In this document: piece after piece, positions 12,217 through 25,999 of the stretch
How the letters are laid out: the number at the start of each line of letters is the position of its first letter
Position numbering within the stretch: position 1 is the stretch's first letter
Assembly (NCBI RefSeq): GCF_019399895.1
Contig: NC_091873.1
Span: forward strand, 5,383,501-5,447,500
Direction: 5' to 3'
DNA: 64,000 nucleotides
From: Cardiocondyla obscurior
Taxonomy: Eukaryota; Arthropoda; Insecta; Hymenoptera; Formicidae
Notes under the pieces: generated by a model
Seen by the model: the letters and a program-made list of their open reading frames with translations, nothing else
Told to the model about the DNA's origin: nothing
The model's database searches: none
Translations under genes and position numbers: made by a program

Positions 12217-15200
12217 GGAATATATTTTGTTTCTGCCATTTAATGAAATTAAATAAATATTCAAACGAATTCTTTTATACCGGCTCGAGAGCTGCGGCTT
12301 CAAGAATTTTATGCTCATAGCAAGTCTATTCTTTCCTAATCCGACTCCGAGAAATGTCGGGCGGAATCTGATTTCCTTCTTTATTCGCTGTCATTCATCG
12401 TCGCGCCGTCCCTCACTTTCGAAATGATCGCGATGAAGCCGTGAAGGGATTCCATGCATTTCGGTCGAGGAGTCAGGATAGCATCGATTAATTTTGTAAG
12501 CTCCATTTCCGACGAAAAGCGAACGCGAGGTAGAATCAAATGGTAGAAGATAAAGAGTGAATAAGGTGGATTAGCGAGAGAAGTCCCTCGAAGGGTTCGT
12601 CGACGACTGTTGGCATGCAGAAGGTAGGGGACAAATGAAATTTCGTCGCGGCAAATTGTCCGAAAGCGACGCCGCAGAAATCACCCTGACGATTAACAGG
12701 AGATCTCCTAAGACTTGCTAATTTCCTGCTCGGGGGCGCCGGGCTAAGGGAGAGGCAATATCGAATCGGAACTCCCATCCATTAGCGCGCAGCGATCTAT
12801 TTGTTGGAGACGCCTTAAATCCTCTAGATCGAGACGTGGACTGGTTCGCCAAGAGTTCTTTAATCCTCGCGGCCCTCAAAACACGGCTCACGTTCCGGAT
12901 CCACGTAGTTTCGAGGTAGCAAAATAACGCAACAGGCAATGACGGATGAAAGAGAGCGAAGGAAGTCGAGCGGAATTGGAAATGGTCCAAGGAAAGTCTC
13001 CGATCCTCCATTTCTATGCAATTTCGATTCCCGCCGAATCAGTGCCAACTACAAGTAAATTAGTTGCGCGGGTGTTTACTGCTAATTAGATCAGGCTCGT
13101 TAATGCGCTCGAACGCGAACCGAGCAGGCCGTTTTCCCCGATAAAATATTTTTACATTCGCCACATTAATGTTTTTATATTTTATTATTTAAAACGCAAA
13201 TAGAGAGAAAGAGGAAAGATAAGCGATTACGATTACGTCCGTGTGTCTCGGCGCTTCTGGAAATGAGAACACGAATTGAGAAAGCATAAACCGTCGTTAT
13301 GAGAAATCGAAGATCGTGCCTCATTCCGTCGAATTCCGAGCGTGTTCAATGTCGTGCGATTTTAGTGGATTTAAGCGTAGTCAGGAAAGTAGGTTCTGAA
13401 TATTGATGAAGGGATATGAATATATTCATAGAGGCTAACAGTTTATTTCAGCAGCCAGGTCGAATCGGTTCGCATTGATCACTCTTTGATTCGCGCGGCA
13501 GTTATTCGACGGTGAACTTGAGCGATTAATATTCGCGGATCCGTGTTCTACGTTCCGAGGGAGTTGGTGAAGTTCTCCAATTGCGAATCTGAAAATTCTT
13601 CAATTTCCTTCTTTCCATTATGTTCGCGATTACGCGGCGCGGATCTCCGACGGCGTGCCCGTAGCCTTCGCAATCTTTAGCCCCGACTCATAATATCTTC
13701 ATTACCAGACAAGAGCCCCGCGAATTTTACGACAGCTCCTTTGACGACTTCGCAGCGAGATTGACTGCTGACGAGCCGGTCGTAAATTATTATCTAGTTA
13801 TTATTAATCTACGCGACGATGGCTTCGCCGATCGATATTTTATCGCCCGGCCGTGGATCGTTCCGCCTCGCATTATCGCGACGGTTAATGATAAATTCCA
13901 CCGTACCCGCGTATAAGAGAGAAAAACGATAAATTAATATTTGGGCGATAAATTTTCCGCGACGTAGACAGTGACGTTGCCGAAATAATCGAAATGCTAA
14001 TTATTCATTTGCATAATTAACGCGAATGCAGTAAAGCGACCTCCGGCGCACCGTGAGCGGTCCCACATGCCATTGGAGATTAACGGTAGTGTGCGTCCTG
14101 TTAATGTTCATTTTGAATATTAACTCCTCGGAAATGAACGTGCACGATCGTCGAATCATTATGGCCGAATTTAACGCGGCTGAGTGAACCGCGCGTATGC
14201 AGCCGCCGCTATGAATTTCCGGTGTTATCATTTTCAGAATCGCCCGCTGCGGCTGTCGTACTGAATCGCGATGACACACACCGTCATCATTGTAAATCTC
14301 TATCGTCAATCTGGGTATCTATTTAATTGAAATTTCCTACGTCATGCATTTGCGCCGTTCATTATGTTATAAATAATAATCGCGTGTATAAATTTTATGA
14401 TATACGTCAATCATATTGAAAGTATCTATATAAGCGAAGTAATGTAAGGCGCATTTTTGACTGTTAAACGCAACAGCTAAACGAAAACGTCGATAAATAA
14501 ATGTATAACATTTTTTCGAAAGTAAACTCAGTGACAGCGCGATAGAAAAAAAAAAGGGAAAAAAAGAAATAGCAATATTTCTTTCGTATAATTGGCTAGA
14601 AGCTGAAAAATGTTTGATCTCGAGTGAAGGCTCTTAAATTTATGCGATCGTAAACCGTTAAATCCACGTTCGCGACTGCTTTGCACGTACCGCTTTGTCG
14701 AGAACGTGGCGTACGTCTTTCATGGTCAATTTCGAAAAAAAAAAAAAAAATCCCTCCGTTAAAAGAGAAAACGGTCCATGCGTTTTAAAGAGATTCCCTG
14801 GCGTTTCGGACGTGGCTTCTCTCAGGCACGTTTCCCCGTCGGTGTCCAAACACGAAAACGAAACAGCGGGAGGGCCGTAGGCTCGATGATGGCTCCGCGT
14901 CAACGAGAACGTATCGGGCAGCTGCCGGCGGATAGATTCAGAGACAGTCGGGGGTCCCTGCACCTGATTGCCGGACATTCATCTACCCCCGCAGACACGG
15001 GAGGTGTACTAACTCTGTGGGAATTCACCACTCTTCTTCCACCCCCTACGCGTGCTTGTTACACAATGGCTGAACGCGCACGACCGTGAGATAATGGCTT
15101 TCTAATTGCCGCGCGCGACTGCATGTAGCTGTACGTCTCTCCTTGTAGTTTTACAAAAACAAAAGAAGACGTCGAAGTAAAAAAACCTTACAGAAAGGAG

Positions 15201-18200
15201 AAATATAAAGAAGCGTCGAAAAAAAAAAAAAGATTACAGACGATCAAGCGATATTTTTGTAACCTGTCGTACTTTATATTCTTTCGCAAATTATCCGTGC
15301 GCGAAAGTTAATTTCGAACGAAAAATAGTTTACAGATCATTAAATTCTTTTTACTCGACGAGCGTTTAATTATGCTCCCGTGTAAAAATATATTTCATAT
15401 AATTATTATATCACACACAACTTCGGATCTGAAAATTAAACTTAATATCTAATGAAATCGGAATGTCGGGTTTGATTATGTTTAATTGCTGGACTTCTCG
15501 CGGGCTCCGGATTGTTAGACGGCGAGCGCGACGATTAACGGGGATTTCGCGACCTGAGTCATTAGTTGGGTCAGGCTTTAACAACGTAGTCGCGCGGACG
15601 TTGTTGCGCCTCTATGCTTAGCAGCGGCAGCCGACGTTCGCGTATAAGCCGCAAAATCGATCCCCCGGCCTCGGTAAACCGATCATAAATTCGAGCGGCT
15701 TAGAACGCAGGTAGAACGTCGCGAGCGAAGGAGGAGGAGTAGAAGAAGCTCGTGCACCTCCTCGACCTCCTTGGCAGCGGCTCACGTTGCACCTCTTACG
15801 CGCATAATGTCGCGGTTTTAAATGCCCACGCGTGCTCTCGGTCTTCTTCCTTCCTCTCGCTTTCGCTCCCATTCTCCGCCACTCTTTCTCCTCCTCTCAC
15901 TCTCTCTCCCTCTCTGTTCCTTTTCGCGAAGCGCGTTAGGAGATTGAGAGAGTGAAAGGATGAAATATGCAAGACAACATAATGTTACCTCCCAAGGGAT
16001 ACACCTGACGTAGGAAGAACGCTCGGAGTGCCTGTACCGAATACATCCACCCTCGGGAATAAACGGCCTGGCCCATAATTCATTCTAAATACTTGTATGC
16101 TAATAACGATGCCACGATGCAGCGGAAATTTACTATTCCCAGGCGTTCGCCGGTAGTCTTCCCGCGATGCTCTACGTTCTTTTCGTACGCCTTTCCGTTC
16201 CTTATCCCTTTATACCCGTCGGTCTGTCACCAGCCATACCTGCGCGCTCCCCATTTTACTCACCGCTCATCCCTCCCTTCATCCCCGGCCCAGCTATCGC
16301 GGAGGCTTGAAGAACCGCCGTATTAGCTTTACATTATACGCGCGATGGAATTTATGCAACGACCGTGGGATCCGTAATCCCGTAGAATCATAAAGTCCGT
16401 TATCTCGATCGTTTATCCACGGTGCGTCTTCGCGTTTCCGTACCGCGGCTTCTCCTACTTCTCGATCCGAGTTTCTTTCTGGCCGTCGCGAAAAGTCGGC
16501 GGGGAAGCGAAATTGAAATCCTCTACGAATGGCCCGCGGAAAACGGGAGACGGATTCATCCCCTGAAACAGTAGATGCACTTCGAAACTTTCGTGGTACA
16601 TGACTATATATCTCGAGTCTTTATGTCTCTCCTTTTCATCCATCGTGCTACGGCATAAAGAACGTTCAAAGCCGCGGGGAGACTTATAGTCCGTTATACT
16701 TCGGTGCCACTTTTATTTCGACGGCTTTGTCTTAATTTTCTAATACCTCTTATGCTATTTAAAATTAATTTTACTCGACTACTGGAGGAAAAAAAAAAAA
16801 AGAAAAAGAAGAAAAAATTTCGCGACGCAAATAACATTACGCGAGAATATTTATTTACGACACTCCGCTGTCACGGGATATGCTAATCAGCGTAAGAGTA
16901 ATATGCTCGAAATTACAAGGCGCGAATATCAAATAAAACGGAGGAGTGTACGCGGCACCTGGAGCGCCGTTGCGAAACTTATTAAAGTTTCCCAAACGTG
17001 ACAATTCGCGTGACCGCTTTGGCCGCTACGACTTTATGCAAATTGCGGATCGTCAAACGGACGCTCGCGAGAAAAGAGAGGTAGGAGGCGTAGTGCGGTG
17101 AGCGCTTTCTTTCTCCGCCGAAAAATTGCACACGCGGCCGAGCACCCGGAGTGCACGCGTGGCCTAACAAGCCCCTCTCCTTTTCGTCTCACGCTGAATG
17201 CCACGCTAACGAGTCCGGCCGGTAAATTATTTCGTAAAAGGCCAACGTTTCGCCGTGGTCTGCCGCGGCATCCGAGTTATAATTTCCGCCGTGGCGACTT
17301 TATAGAGCCGGTCGCCTCGGCGCGAAGCTCTAAACGTTACCCACAAGCTGCAATCAATTCCGCGTACAGCCGTATCTTAGTGCGCGCCATGAAATCCTTT
17401 GACGACTACGCGACGTTCCCGGGACATGCCTTTAAGAACACTTTGTGCATATGATACTTTCGGCATTCCTCGCTATTATTTAAACGCCTATTATTTCGGC
17501 TTGATATCGTCATTAAATAGCGTTTATATTAGGATATTCCCTTGTATATTTAAATCGCTACATTCATTGTTTCAACATTCCTGTTTACGGCATGTTTAAC
17601 AGATAAAATTTTCTTTGCGATAATTACCGATTGAATGCGATTCTATAAAATATCGCCGCAAAATCGTAAAGTCATAAAATTGTTTGGAAAATTACTTAAT
17701 TAAAAAGAGCATTCCCTTTTATGTTTAATTATATTTAATTTTTTTTTTTTTTAATATTGAAACAGGATAACACGTTGAACGAAATAAAACTTTATCGATG
17801 GGAAATAAAAACTTTATTTAGCCTTCGAACGAAGGCTTCTCAGGAAGCGGTTGGAGCGGTCGTAACGTCAATTAATACCAATAATTTCGTGTTCTTTTAA
17901 TTTATATTTTATCGAGGAAGATATCGTTCTTCCTTCCGTTCCGTTGAAACCTTTAATTAGATGATACTTTCGCGATTTAATTCGACCCGAGTTTTGCAGC
18001 CACATATTTTATTAAAGACGATGATGATTTAATTATAATGAATTAATTTACGCTCTAGGATATATGTAAAGCGTGCACATTTTACACAGGCACATAATGA
18101 TAAGATTTTTGAGCCTGGCATCGTCCGACAGTTCGTAAGTTTCTCTCGATTCGGCACCGACTTTAATTTAATCCAAATTTATATTCCAAAATGAAGCCTC

Positions 18201-18768
18201 GCTAAAACTGGCGACGATTTAATTAAACGTAAATTAAGTCGACAATCGTTTACAGTATATACCGGATTAACGCTATTACGACTCGTCGGTGGTCGTCGGC
18301 GCGGAATACTGAATATCCAATTTAAAAGTCTCAAGAAACTTGAAACCCTCCCCCCTTTATCCCTCTTTTCGTGAGAAGTACGCGAAAGCGCGGACGCGTT
18401 CTCCTTCCTCAAATTTATCCACGGAATAATAGATAAAGCGTACTTTTGCCTCGACACGTTCACGGCACCGGAAAGGAAGGAAAAGTCTCTCCGGCTTATT
18501 CCGTCTGCGCGAAATTAGCATGCAAGTCCGTCCGGCGTTGTTCCTAAACGCCGTCATGAGTAAAACATTATGCCTCGCTCCACGGAGAGCGCCGGCAGCG
18601 GTGCCCGTCGCGTGGCAGGACGAATTTTCAAACGTCAAACGGGGGAATCGGCTACCGCAACCCAAACCATCGTCGCCGTCACGGAGGCATCATTACCCTT
18701 TAATGCATGCGGACGTCCTTTGTGTCTTTTGAGGACTTCTCTCCCTCTCTCTGTATCTCTCCCGCCAG
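11789..18768 (+). other. Start of a ~39-kb intron, mostly featureless
   Basis: This begins with the donor gtgagc. It contains a 26-base A run (12191-12216), further A/T runs, and one candidate cassette exon at 13452-13511 listed separately. Minus-strand ORFs at 12536-12778, 12718-13011 and 14001-14309 lack domains and splice support. I see no other gene. Confidence 0.5.
13452..13511 (+). CDS. Candidate cassette exon, 60 nt (weak)
   Basis: The acceptor is good: a branch-like gctaac at 13434-13439 precedes gtttatttcag ending at 13451. The donor (acg|gtgaac) is only moderate. One frame is fully open, entering with one base and leaving with two (19 codons, beginning SQVESVRIDH). That is exactly the phase needed to sit between the first exon (11788) and the exon at 50729 without breaking either frame. 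A 60-nt open frame is easily found by chance, so the evidence is the phase match plus the acceptor. Confidence 0.25.
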
Positions 18769-18862
18769 CTGGCCGCGTGCGCCGTTCATCGGGCATACAA
18801 AAAAGGCGAGAGCAAAGGGACGGGCCGAACATACAACGCGTGTCGCGTGGGGTCCGCCAAAG
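18769..18862 (+). CDS. Candidate exon, 94 nt (weak)
   Basis: A long pyrimidine-rich tract (18738-18766) ends in cgccag at 18768, and a fair donor follows (ccaaag|gtagag, GT at 18863). All three frames are open across the 94 nt, so the frame cannot be chosen. Entering in phase 2 from the exon at 11788 it would begin WPRAPFIGHT and leave in phase 0. It pairs naturally with the acceptor at 19197. Confidence 0.22.
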
Positions 18863-19197
18863 GTAGAGTCTCCGAGAGAGCGGAGGCGCGGGAAAATGGA
18901 CACACAGAGGTGGACAGACGAACAGAAAGGGAAGATTTTAGACGAAACGAGAGGGAAAGCTCGACGAGCCCGGATACTGATATTAGGGAGTAGGATAGAT
19001 AGGCGGCAGCCGACCTTCTTGGTGGACGCTGCTATCGCGTGGACGCAAGAAGCCTCCCTTCATTATGTATTCCATTTCACTCCCGTATTCCCTTTTGCCC
19101 GGCTCATCATCCATTGTCAACTTTTCTCATACATCTATATACTCAGTCCCCATAACTTTTTTTTTTTTTTATCTCTAACTGCCCCTTTCGATTGCAG

Positions 19198-19331
19198 CGT
19201 CCGATGGTTTGTTTATCGTACGCGGAGTGGTCGAAACTGACCGTGGAACGAATAATTTTCTAGCATACGTCAACGAGAGATCACGCATGAAACCATATGT
19301 GAAAGCGTTTCTTTATCTTTTTATCGATTAA
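19198..19331 (+). CDS. Candidate terminal exon followed by poly(A) signals (weak)
   Basis: The acceptor is among the best in the window: a branch-like tctaact, then gcccctttcgattgcag ending at 19197. In phase 1 the frame runs 44 codons (beginning SDGLFIVRGV after the split codon) to TAA at 19329-19331. In phase 0 it ends earlier, after 21 codons, at TAG. AATAAA-type signals follow at about 19370-19400 (taataaaatag, gaataaatc, caataaaac). Together with 18769-18862 this could be the end of a short transcript from promoter 1, or part of another gene. Confidence 0.25.
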
Positions 19332-19399
19332 AAAAAAATTTCTTACGTATATAACGCGCGGTAATATAATAATAAAATAGAATAAATCATCAATAAAAC

Positions 19400-22300
19400 G
19401 ATGATCACTTTGGCGAATATATTTGAAAAATGTAAAACAAATCTGGAGGTAGAGTTTCTAGGATTTCACATCGCTCTATTTCCATCAAGGCTCGCGGTGG
19501 CCCGAACAACGTGAATCCGCTCCCCAAACAAGCGTGAAGCACCATCGGTTTTAGTAGGACAATGAATTATTCTGTCCCGGCGAACGTTTTCATTCGCCTC
19601 TTCTGCGTTCACCGTCGAAAGGGAAGACGGGACAAGCGCGGGCGAGAAAGCGACGATGTGACAGACCCTTTTTTTTTTCTTTTTCTTTCTTTTTTTCTTT
19701 TTCTTTTCTCTGAGAATTCGCACAGAGACCGCGTTCAATCGTCCTTTTACGAAACGGTTTTATTACATCGCGAGATCGCATCGCGTTCCAGTCGAGTCGT
19801 ATTGTGTCCGCGTTCCCTGTATTATGCGCCGCGTAGAGAGAAATTTCCGGAGTGACGTACACGCATGATTATGCGGAAATTATCCCGAATGAGATCGCGT
19901 CCTAGCTTCGCTTGACGCGCATAGCTAGAAGCGTTCGAGTGTTTCTCAGGGCAAACTATTAAATTTGTGTACTGATATGCGGTTAGTCGACGCAGTTGCG
20001 AGAGCGAAACGGTTCATTAAACCAATCGGGGAATAGCGAGTATTTACTCTAAAATTTAATTGCGAGTTAAATAATACCGTGGATAATATTAGACAGAGTA
20101 TATATCTCTCTTCAGCCTCTTTGTCACCATACATTTTTGCAGAAAAAGAAAGAAAAGAAAAAAGAAGAAAAAAAACGAGAGAAATCTGCGAAGGAGCTGA
20201 TGCGTATGATTATATGAAATTGTTGAGCGTTCGCACAGAACCCTTTAATCTTTCCTTTGTGCGCAGAGGCGGCGCATTTGACGCACTTTTCGCCGAAGCA
20301 AAATCGTTTTACTAGAAAGCTTCTGATCGACAGACTGCTTACGGATTCAATTACGCCGGGTTATCGACTTTGTGACTACGATCCGGTCCAATTACAGCCT
20401 TACGCGAGCAAGGAGCAACGACGATTAATGAAAAGAAAAAAAGGAAAAAAGAATAAAAAAAAGAACGGTTGCATCCGGCGATTATAGATCGGCGTGGGTC
20501 ACAGTTAACTAGCTCGTTCGATCGGGAAAGGTAGTAATCTCGTGATTTCGCGTCTCAGAATTTTATGGCGCCACTTAAGAAAACGACGGTTTTTTTTTCT
20601 CACTCACGTTTCAAGTCGCTTACCGTTTTCTTTCCGTAACAGTAAATTAATTAATCGGCCATTGCATCGTTCGCTTTGGACCGCTTCGTTCCGACATTCA
20701 TTACCATTTGCGTGTATACATCCTACCTGAATACTTCAATAAGGTATCAGTTGAGACACTAATTTATTTACCGATCCGCGTATTTCCCTCTTGCGTAGCG
20801 CGCGCAATTTCGCGATGCATTACGCGATCGCGCAATATTGTCTCACGCGCAATTAGCGTGCTCGAAGCGCGTTAGCTTAGCCCGGGTGCTCGATTACGCA
20901 CGCATCTTAATTTAGCGGCGCGGCTCGTAGAGGCAATTAATGTCCGTACGAGTTCCCGTCTCGTTGATTTTAGGAGAGGCGCGTGTGCCACCGCTGCATC
21001 CCGTTTCACCTCGCTCCCCTCATCTGCCATTATGGATGGACGGTCGAGCCTTTATTAATCCCGTTATACGGTTCGGTTACCGAGGATGAAACGAGGAGGT
21101 CAATCAGTAGTAATTGCTCTTCCGGTTCGGAGATTTTATGCAGAGACGCGACGCGAGATTTAATCCTTGACCCTTCTTGCTTAGGTTTAGGCGTCGGCCC
21201 GACACGGATATAGAAGACATTTGACACCGTACTATCCGTAATCTTACGCGAGGCTGTTCGATTGACACCTCACAATTTTAATTCCTACCTATCGCTTAAC
21301 GAGATTAAATTTAACAAAGCACGAGATTAGAGTGATTTTAATGGGAATGATATAATATAATTATTTTGCAAGCACGGTTATAAAAGAAATAAAAGCTGCT
21401 GGTTGAAATTGGGTTCTTCGTTATTGGCGATCTATTTTTATCTCCGGCCGTACTCGACTCAAATTTCGCTTTACCAGACTGTAAAACGCGAAGACACGAG
21501 AAACCTAATCGTTAAGCGTTTTACGATTGATCGATCGCGCTTCATCACGTGACGCCCGACCGAAGGAGCACGAGAAAAAGGGAGAACCGGAAGCTACCTC
21601 CGTTGCTAGTCGGCGCTACCCTTGTTCAAATAATAAGTCCGAATGGAAGTTAGATTCCAGCGCAATTGCCCGGGGCAATTCCACCACGATTCGCAATATC
21701 CAAGCTCCGAAGGGACGCGCGAGGGGCAAGACAGGCAAAGAACTCGGGAGGCTTTCTATCGCGCTTCGCTTCTCGCCGAGCTTTCGGGGACTTTAATCGC
21801 TTTAACTGCTTTTTGCGCGCCGAGGGACTTCTGACGGACGGACGGGCGAGCGAGCGTGCAGAGCAGAAGGAGCTAGAAAAATAGACGAGACGAAAGTGAG
21901 AAAAAAAAAAAGAGAAAAAAAAAAAGAGAGAAGACGCTCATTGTCGGATGTGCCGCGAGAGAGAAACGACTTTTCTGCGGATCCAGCGACAATAAGATCG
22001 TCATGCGTTTTCGTTTTTCCTCTTCGTCCGCCGGTCCCGCGTCTTGACGCGCCTGTGCGTACGCTTGCTAGAAAAAGAAATATCTCACTTCTTCTCCGCG
22101 CGGGTCCTTCCATCCTTCCAGTTTCGGTAGCAGACCGTGCCACGGGACGAGCGTGACTCGTTATTTCCTCGAGATCCAAGAAAACCTCTTCTGGAAGTTC
22201 TTTCTTCTCGGCCAAACTCGGCTCCATTGTCGGATCATCGTGACCCTATTGAATTGAAACCCTCGTGAAGGAAGTCATCGTTGCCGGTCGACGGAGCCCA

Positions 22301-25256
22301 GCCGTACAACTTTTCCTCCTTTTTGACGTTGCGCCATCGTCGATGTCGTTACGTTGATGTCGTCGCTGTATTCGTCTGTGTTTTTGGCCCGAATAACTTG
22401 AGAAACCGCGAAAGTTAAATTGATATCATTTTTTTCTTTTTCTTTTTTTATTGTAATACAGTATTTGACATTCTAATATTTCAAAATGTCGAAAGTTGAA
22501 TGACACGATTAATAATAAAAGCTGTTGCGCGAGTAAAGAACAAATAAACGTTACGCGTGAAAGAACGTACAGAAATATATAATTCCATACATTCGGCAAA
22601 TAAAAAATAAGTAACCTTTCTCCCTCTCTATTATTACGTTCTCCAAAAAATTAAAAAAATATTACCGCGACCTTATTTTTTTAATAAAAAAAAAAAAAAA
22701 AAAAAAAAATTGTACATAAAATGATGAAAATATAATAGAGAAGAAACAATTTCTTTCTATATTTTACGCCTCCGACATTACGAAGGGATTCGGTTCTCTC
22801 CGCGTGGGGGATAAAACCTCGAAGGCTTTTCACGTTCTGTTTCTCGCGGCGCGTACAAAACGGAAGGACTTAACCGCTACACCTGCAGGAACCCGTAAGA
22901 CATCCCAAAGTTTATCCGGCGCGGCCTTTTCGGCCGAGAGATCAAACGGATATCTCTGATAATCCACTTAGACGAGGCAGGGGAGTCGCGAAAATGTTGG
23001 GGAAGCAAAGAAGAACGGTAATAGGACGTCCCGCGGTGATGGATTTAACGAAAACCATAGGCCCCGAATGCCCAACTGAACCGTGAGCGCGCATCGACCG
23101 ATCGGAATAAAGTAGTTTCTTTCTCTCTGGGCTCTTACAGGGCCCAAAAGTCAGCCGTTCTCTCGAGGCAACATAAAATTGGGTCCATAACAATGAGAAA
23201 GAAAGACCCTCTTTCAACCGAGCGTCCCTCGGTCGCTTCAGCTGCGCTGCGCATTATGTACGTCCTGACGATCTCCCTCCGTTCGATGTACCTCGAAGGG
23301 GGGCATATATGCTACTTCTGTGTTTAAAGCTGGCTTATTAATTCGCAGCGTGCGCCTTATGTCCTTTTTCTTTTTTATTGGCGAGCGCGCCGCTTGCACG
23401 GTTCACGGAGGCGACGCTCGACGACGAGACGCGAATCCGTGACTCGGTTTGCGCGAGATCAAGCGAATCGCGATGGACCTACCTCTGGCTGCTCGTGATC
23501 GAACCGATTTCGCGCCGATTGCCTCCGTTCTGTTCCCATAGCGAGAAACGCGGCGTGCACGATCGCGTCTGGTACACCTCCGATTCATGCTTCACACGAA
23601 TATGCTTTACTTTTGTTAACAGTCTTTAATAAAACTTACGTGAAATGTTTTAAAATTAAATATAATAATATAATATAATTATATAATATAATTGAATAAT
23701 GTAATTATTAATATAGTTATATAATAATTAAATATAATAATTGCTTAACAGTCTTTTTAAATAATTAAGAAAAAGAAAATTATTAAAGTTATTTCTTTAT
23801 ATCTTCGTGACGGATAAAATAATTCTTCAAATTACGCGACCCTGTTATATCTTTTAGCGAATTATATGAAAGTTGGGCATTTGACACGGGCAATTTAACA
23901 AAGCGAAGAAAAGTAATGTACGTAAAACATAGCGGAGATTGCTATCTCGAAAGTGTGACGAGGACAGAAGGAGATATGAAGTTTCGCCCTAAGGGCGGTC
24001 TAGCTTAGAAGTGCTCGTTCGACAATTCCTCGAGGCTCCTAATGCTCCCTGAAGCGTATCTAACATCGATTCTAGCTCTGCAAAATCAAGGGGGAACTTT
24101 GGGAGAGCTTTGTATATATATATATATATATAGTATATATACACATATATATATATATAGCAGTCAGGCCAATTCAACTCCACGACCACATCTGCCTAGA
24201 TAAAATTCCTCGAAAGTCTTTCATCGATCCTTTTTCTATCGAGCTCTAGTTACAACAGAAAATTGTGACGATTTAATGGAACCATAGCTTTCGTAAAACT
24301 GCACGAGCGATAGCAGCAATTAATTTTCTAGATATGATTATGCCCCACGGGCAATTGCGGGTTAAATATTAGGAATAAAATTTTCGGAACAAAAGGTAAT
24401 TTATAGAAATTATCGTGAAAATCGTTGTAACGATCGCGCACGTCGTCAGTCGCGAATAACATTGAGAGTTTTATGGCCGAGGGCAGGGATATTCATGAGC
24501 TGCACCGGCGAACGTATACTCCGCTTCGAGAAAAATGTCAAATGAAAAGGCTCGTGACAATAAAAATGGTTGGCCCGATTCCAGATGCTCGAGATTTCTG
24601 CGAGAGGCAGCATTCTCTTATTGTCGGTGATTCTATAAGTAACGTTGTCACGAGACATCCACTTGTAATATACCACGATATTTTTAATAATCGGGCTTGC
24701 CCGATTCTTTTTCTCTCTCTTGCTCCTCCGTAAATCTATGGCACATTTAGCTTTATTCCATAATCTGCAAGAGTTGAAATATGGAAATACCGTTGGAGAA
24801 TAATTTCCGATATATGTATATATGTATATATATTCGAATTGTACAACTCGCAGCCCCGCGCAACGTTATTAATAAAGTGGAAGAAGAGAAAATACGTTCT
24901 CTAATACGGAATAACACTAAATTGCCAAAGTTGTAACGCAAATACATATATAAAATGCGAGGGGGGAAGGGTAAAGGGTACTACGCGTTGCATTATAATC
25001 CTTTTACTTCTGCTTTCTACTCCTGAAACAAAGTTTTGCGCAGCGCTTTCGCCGGCAGAATTATCGCGGCTCCTGAGTAAACTGCGGGGGCCAAACGTTG
25101 CGGCTCCAAAGTTCGCCGGAATTCTGCGCTCGTTATTAACGTCCGCGTAGCGAAGTGACGCGCGCGATACTCGAGCCCCCGAGCAGCGCGTTGTTACCCC
25201 GAAATTAACTGCAGGCCAATCCCGGAATTGCGCCGCGCAGGTGCGGTTTTACGGGG
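19400..25256. other. Intronic DNA without supported exons
   Basis: The stretch contains low-complexity segments: pyrimidine run 19667-19710, purine runs 20138-20180 and 21895-21930, a 24-base A run (22686-22709), A/T-rich DNA at 23640-23770 and a TA microsatellite (24112-24160). On the minus strand an ATG at 22227 opens a ~45-codon frame starting MEPSLAEKKEL with a good start context and a possible donor, but it is unsupported further. Otherwise I see nothing. Confidence 0.5.
24112..24160. repeat. TA microsatellite
   Basis: This is an imperfect (TA)n tract with one GT and one CAC interruption, seen directly. Such tracts are common in insect introns and are length-variable. Confidence 0.9.
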
Positions 25257-25424
25257 TGAATTTGTATGTAAACAGGCTTCGATCCATCTCCATCAGCAGC
25301 CGGGCCCACGCAATTGGAGTTCGAGAGCCGTTTGGCTTGCGCCGTTAACGGAAATTAATGTTATGAACTCGATGTGCCACGAAACCGGACGTGAATTGAT
25401 ACGACTTTGCGAACTGTACTTATA
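25257..25424 (+). repeat. Diverged local duplication, copy A
   Basis: Copy A shares ordered blocks with 25798-25970, 541 bp downstream. These are tttgtatgtaaac, agcttcgat or ggcttcgat, then a longer block from gttaacggaaattaa through gtgaattgatac to gtac. The middle parts have diverged in sequence and length. It could be an old tandem duplication, two copies of a degraded interspersed repeat, or paired regulatory elements. Confidence 0.6.
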
Positions 25425-25797
25425 GCGCGATTATGAGTCCTGCGAGCCAAATGCGTTCCTTGGCGAGTTTCGTGCCCGATTCTCGAACATCATCGAGGCC
25501 TCATTAAAAGCGAAGGTACTTCGATCTCTCCTCCTTTCATCTTCATCCGACGTCCGTGAATTTTTAGACAGTTTTTCACGTTCCACGACGTACAAATGCG
25601 CCTCGAGAATATTTCATTTTCCCCTTCATATAAAGTAACTCCGGCGTATTAATTTTTAGCGAGACAAAATCTCCCGACAGCCAGTTATCGTCGAAGCCTC
25701 GCTCGCCGGAGCCCGTGCGATTGATGCCACGCGCGCGAATAGAAAGTGGCTGACGGCAGATTAGATGGAAATTGCATCGCCGAGAAACAATTTAACT

Positions 25798-25970
25798 GTT
25801 CGTATTTGTATGTAAACCAGCTTCGATCGGTCGCCGTCCTGGATTCACTCGGCCTGGCTTACCCATCGCGACGGGCGCTTACCCCAAGCAAAATCGTTGA
25901 CGGAAATTAACGATATTAACTCAATACGCCGGGGCGCCGGATGCGAATTGATATAACTTTATAGACCGTA
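25798..25970 (+). repeat. Diverged local duplication, copy B
   Basis: This is the partner of 25257-25424, in the same orientation. The conserved blocks are tttgtatgtaaac, cagcttcgat, cgttgacggaaattaac and gcgaattgatataactt, ending at gaccgtac. The order of blocks is the same as in copy A. Confidence 0.6.
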
Positions 25971-25999
25971 CGCGCGCGCGGCAGCTCGCACCCCGTTCC

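Noticed and set aside
21802..22227. Minus-strand ORF beginning MEPSLAEKKEL with a good start context
   Set aside because: Plausible first 45 codons, but no confirmed promoter, donor partner or domain, and the rest is Lys/Phe/Ser-rich low complexity.
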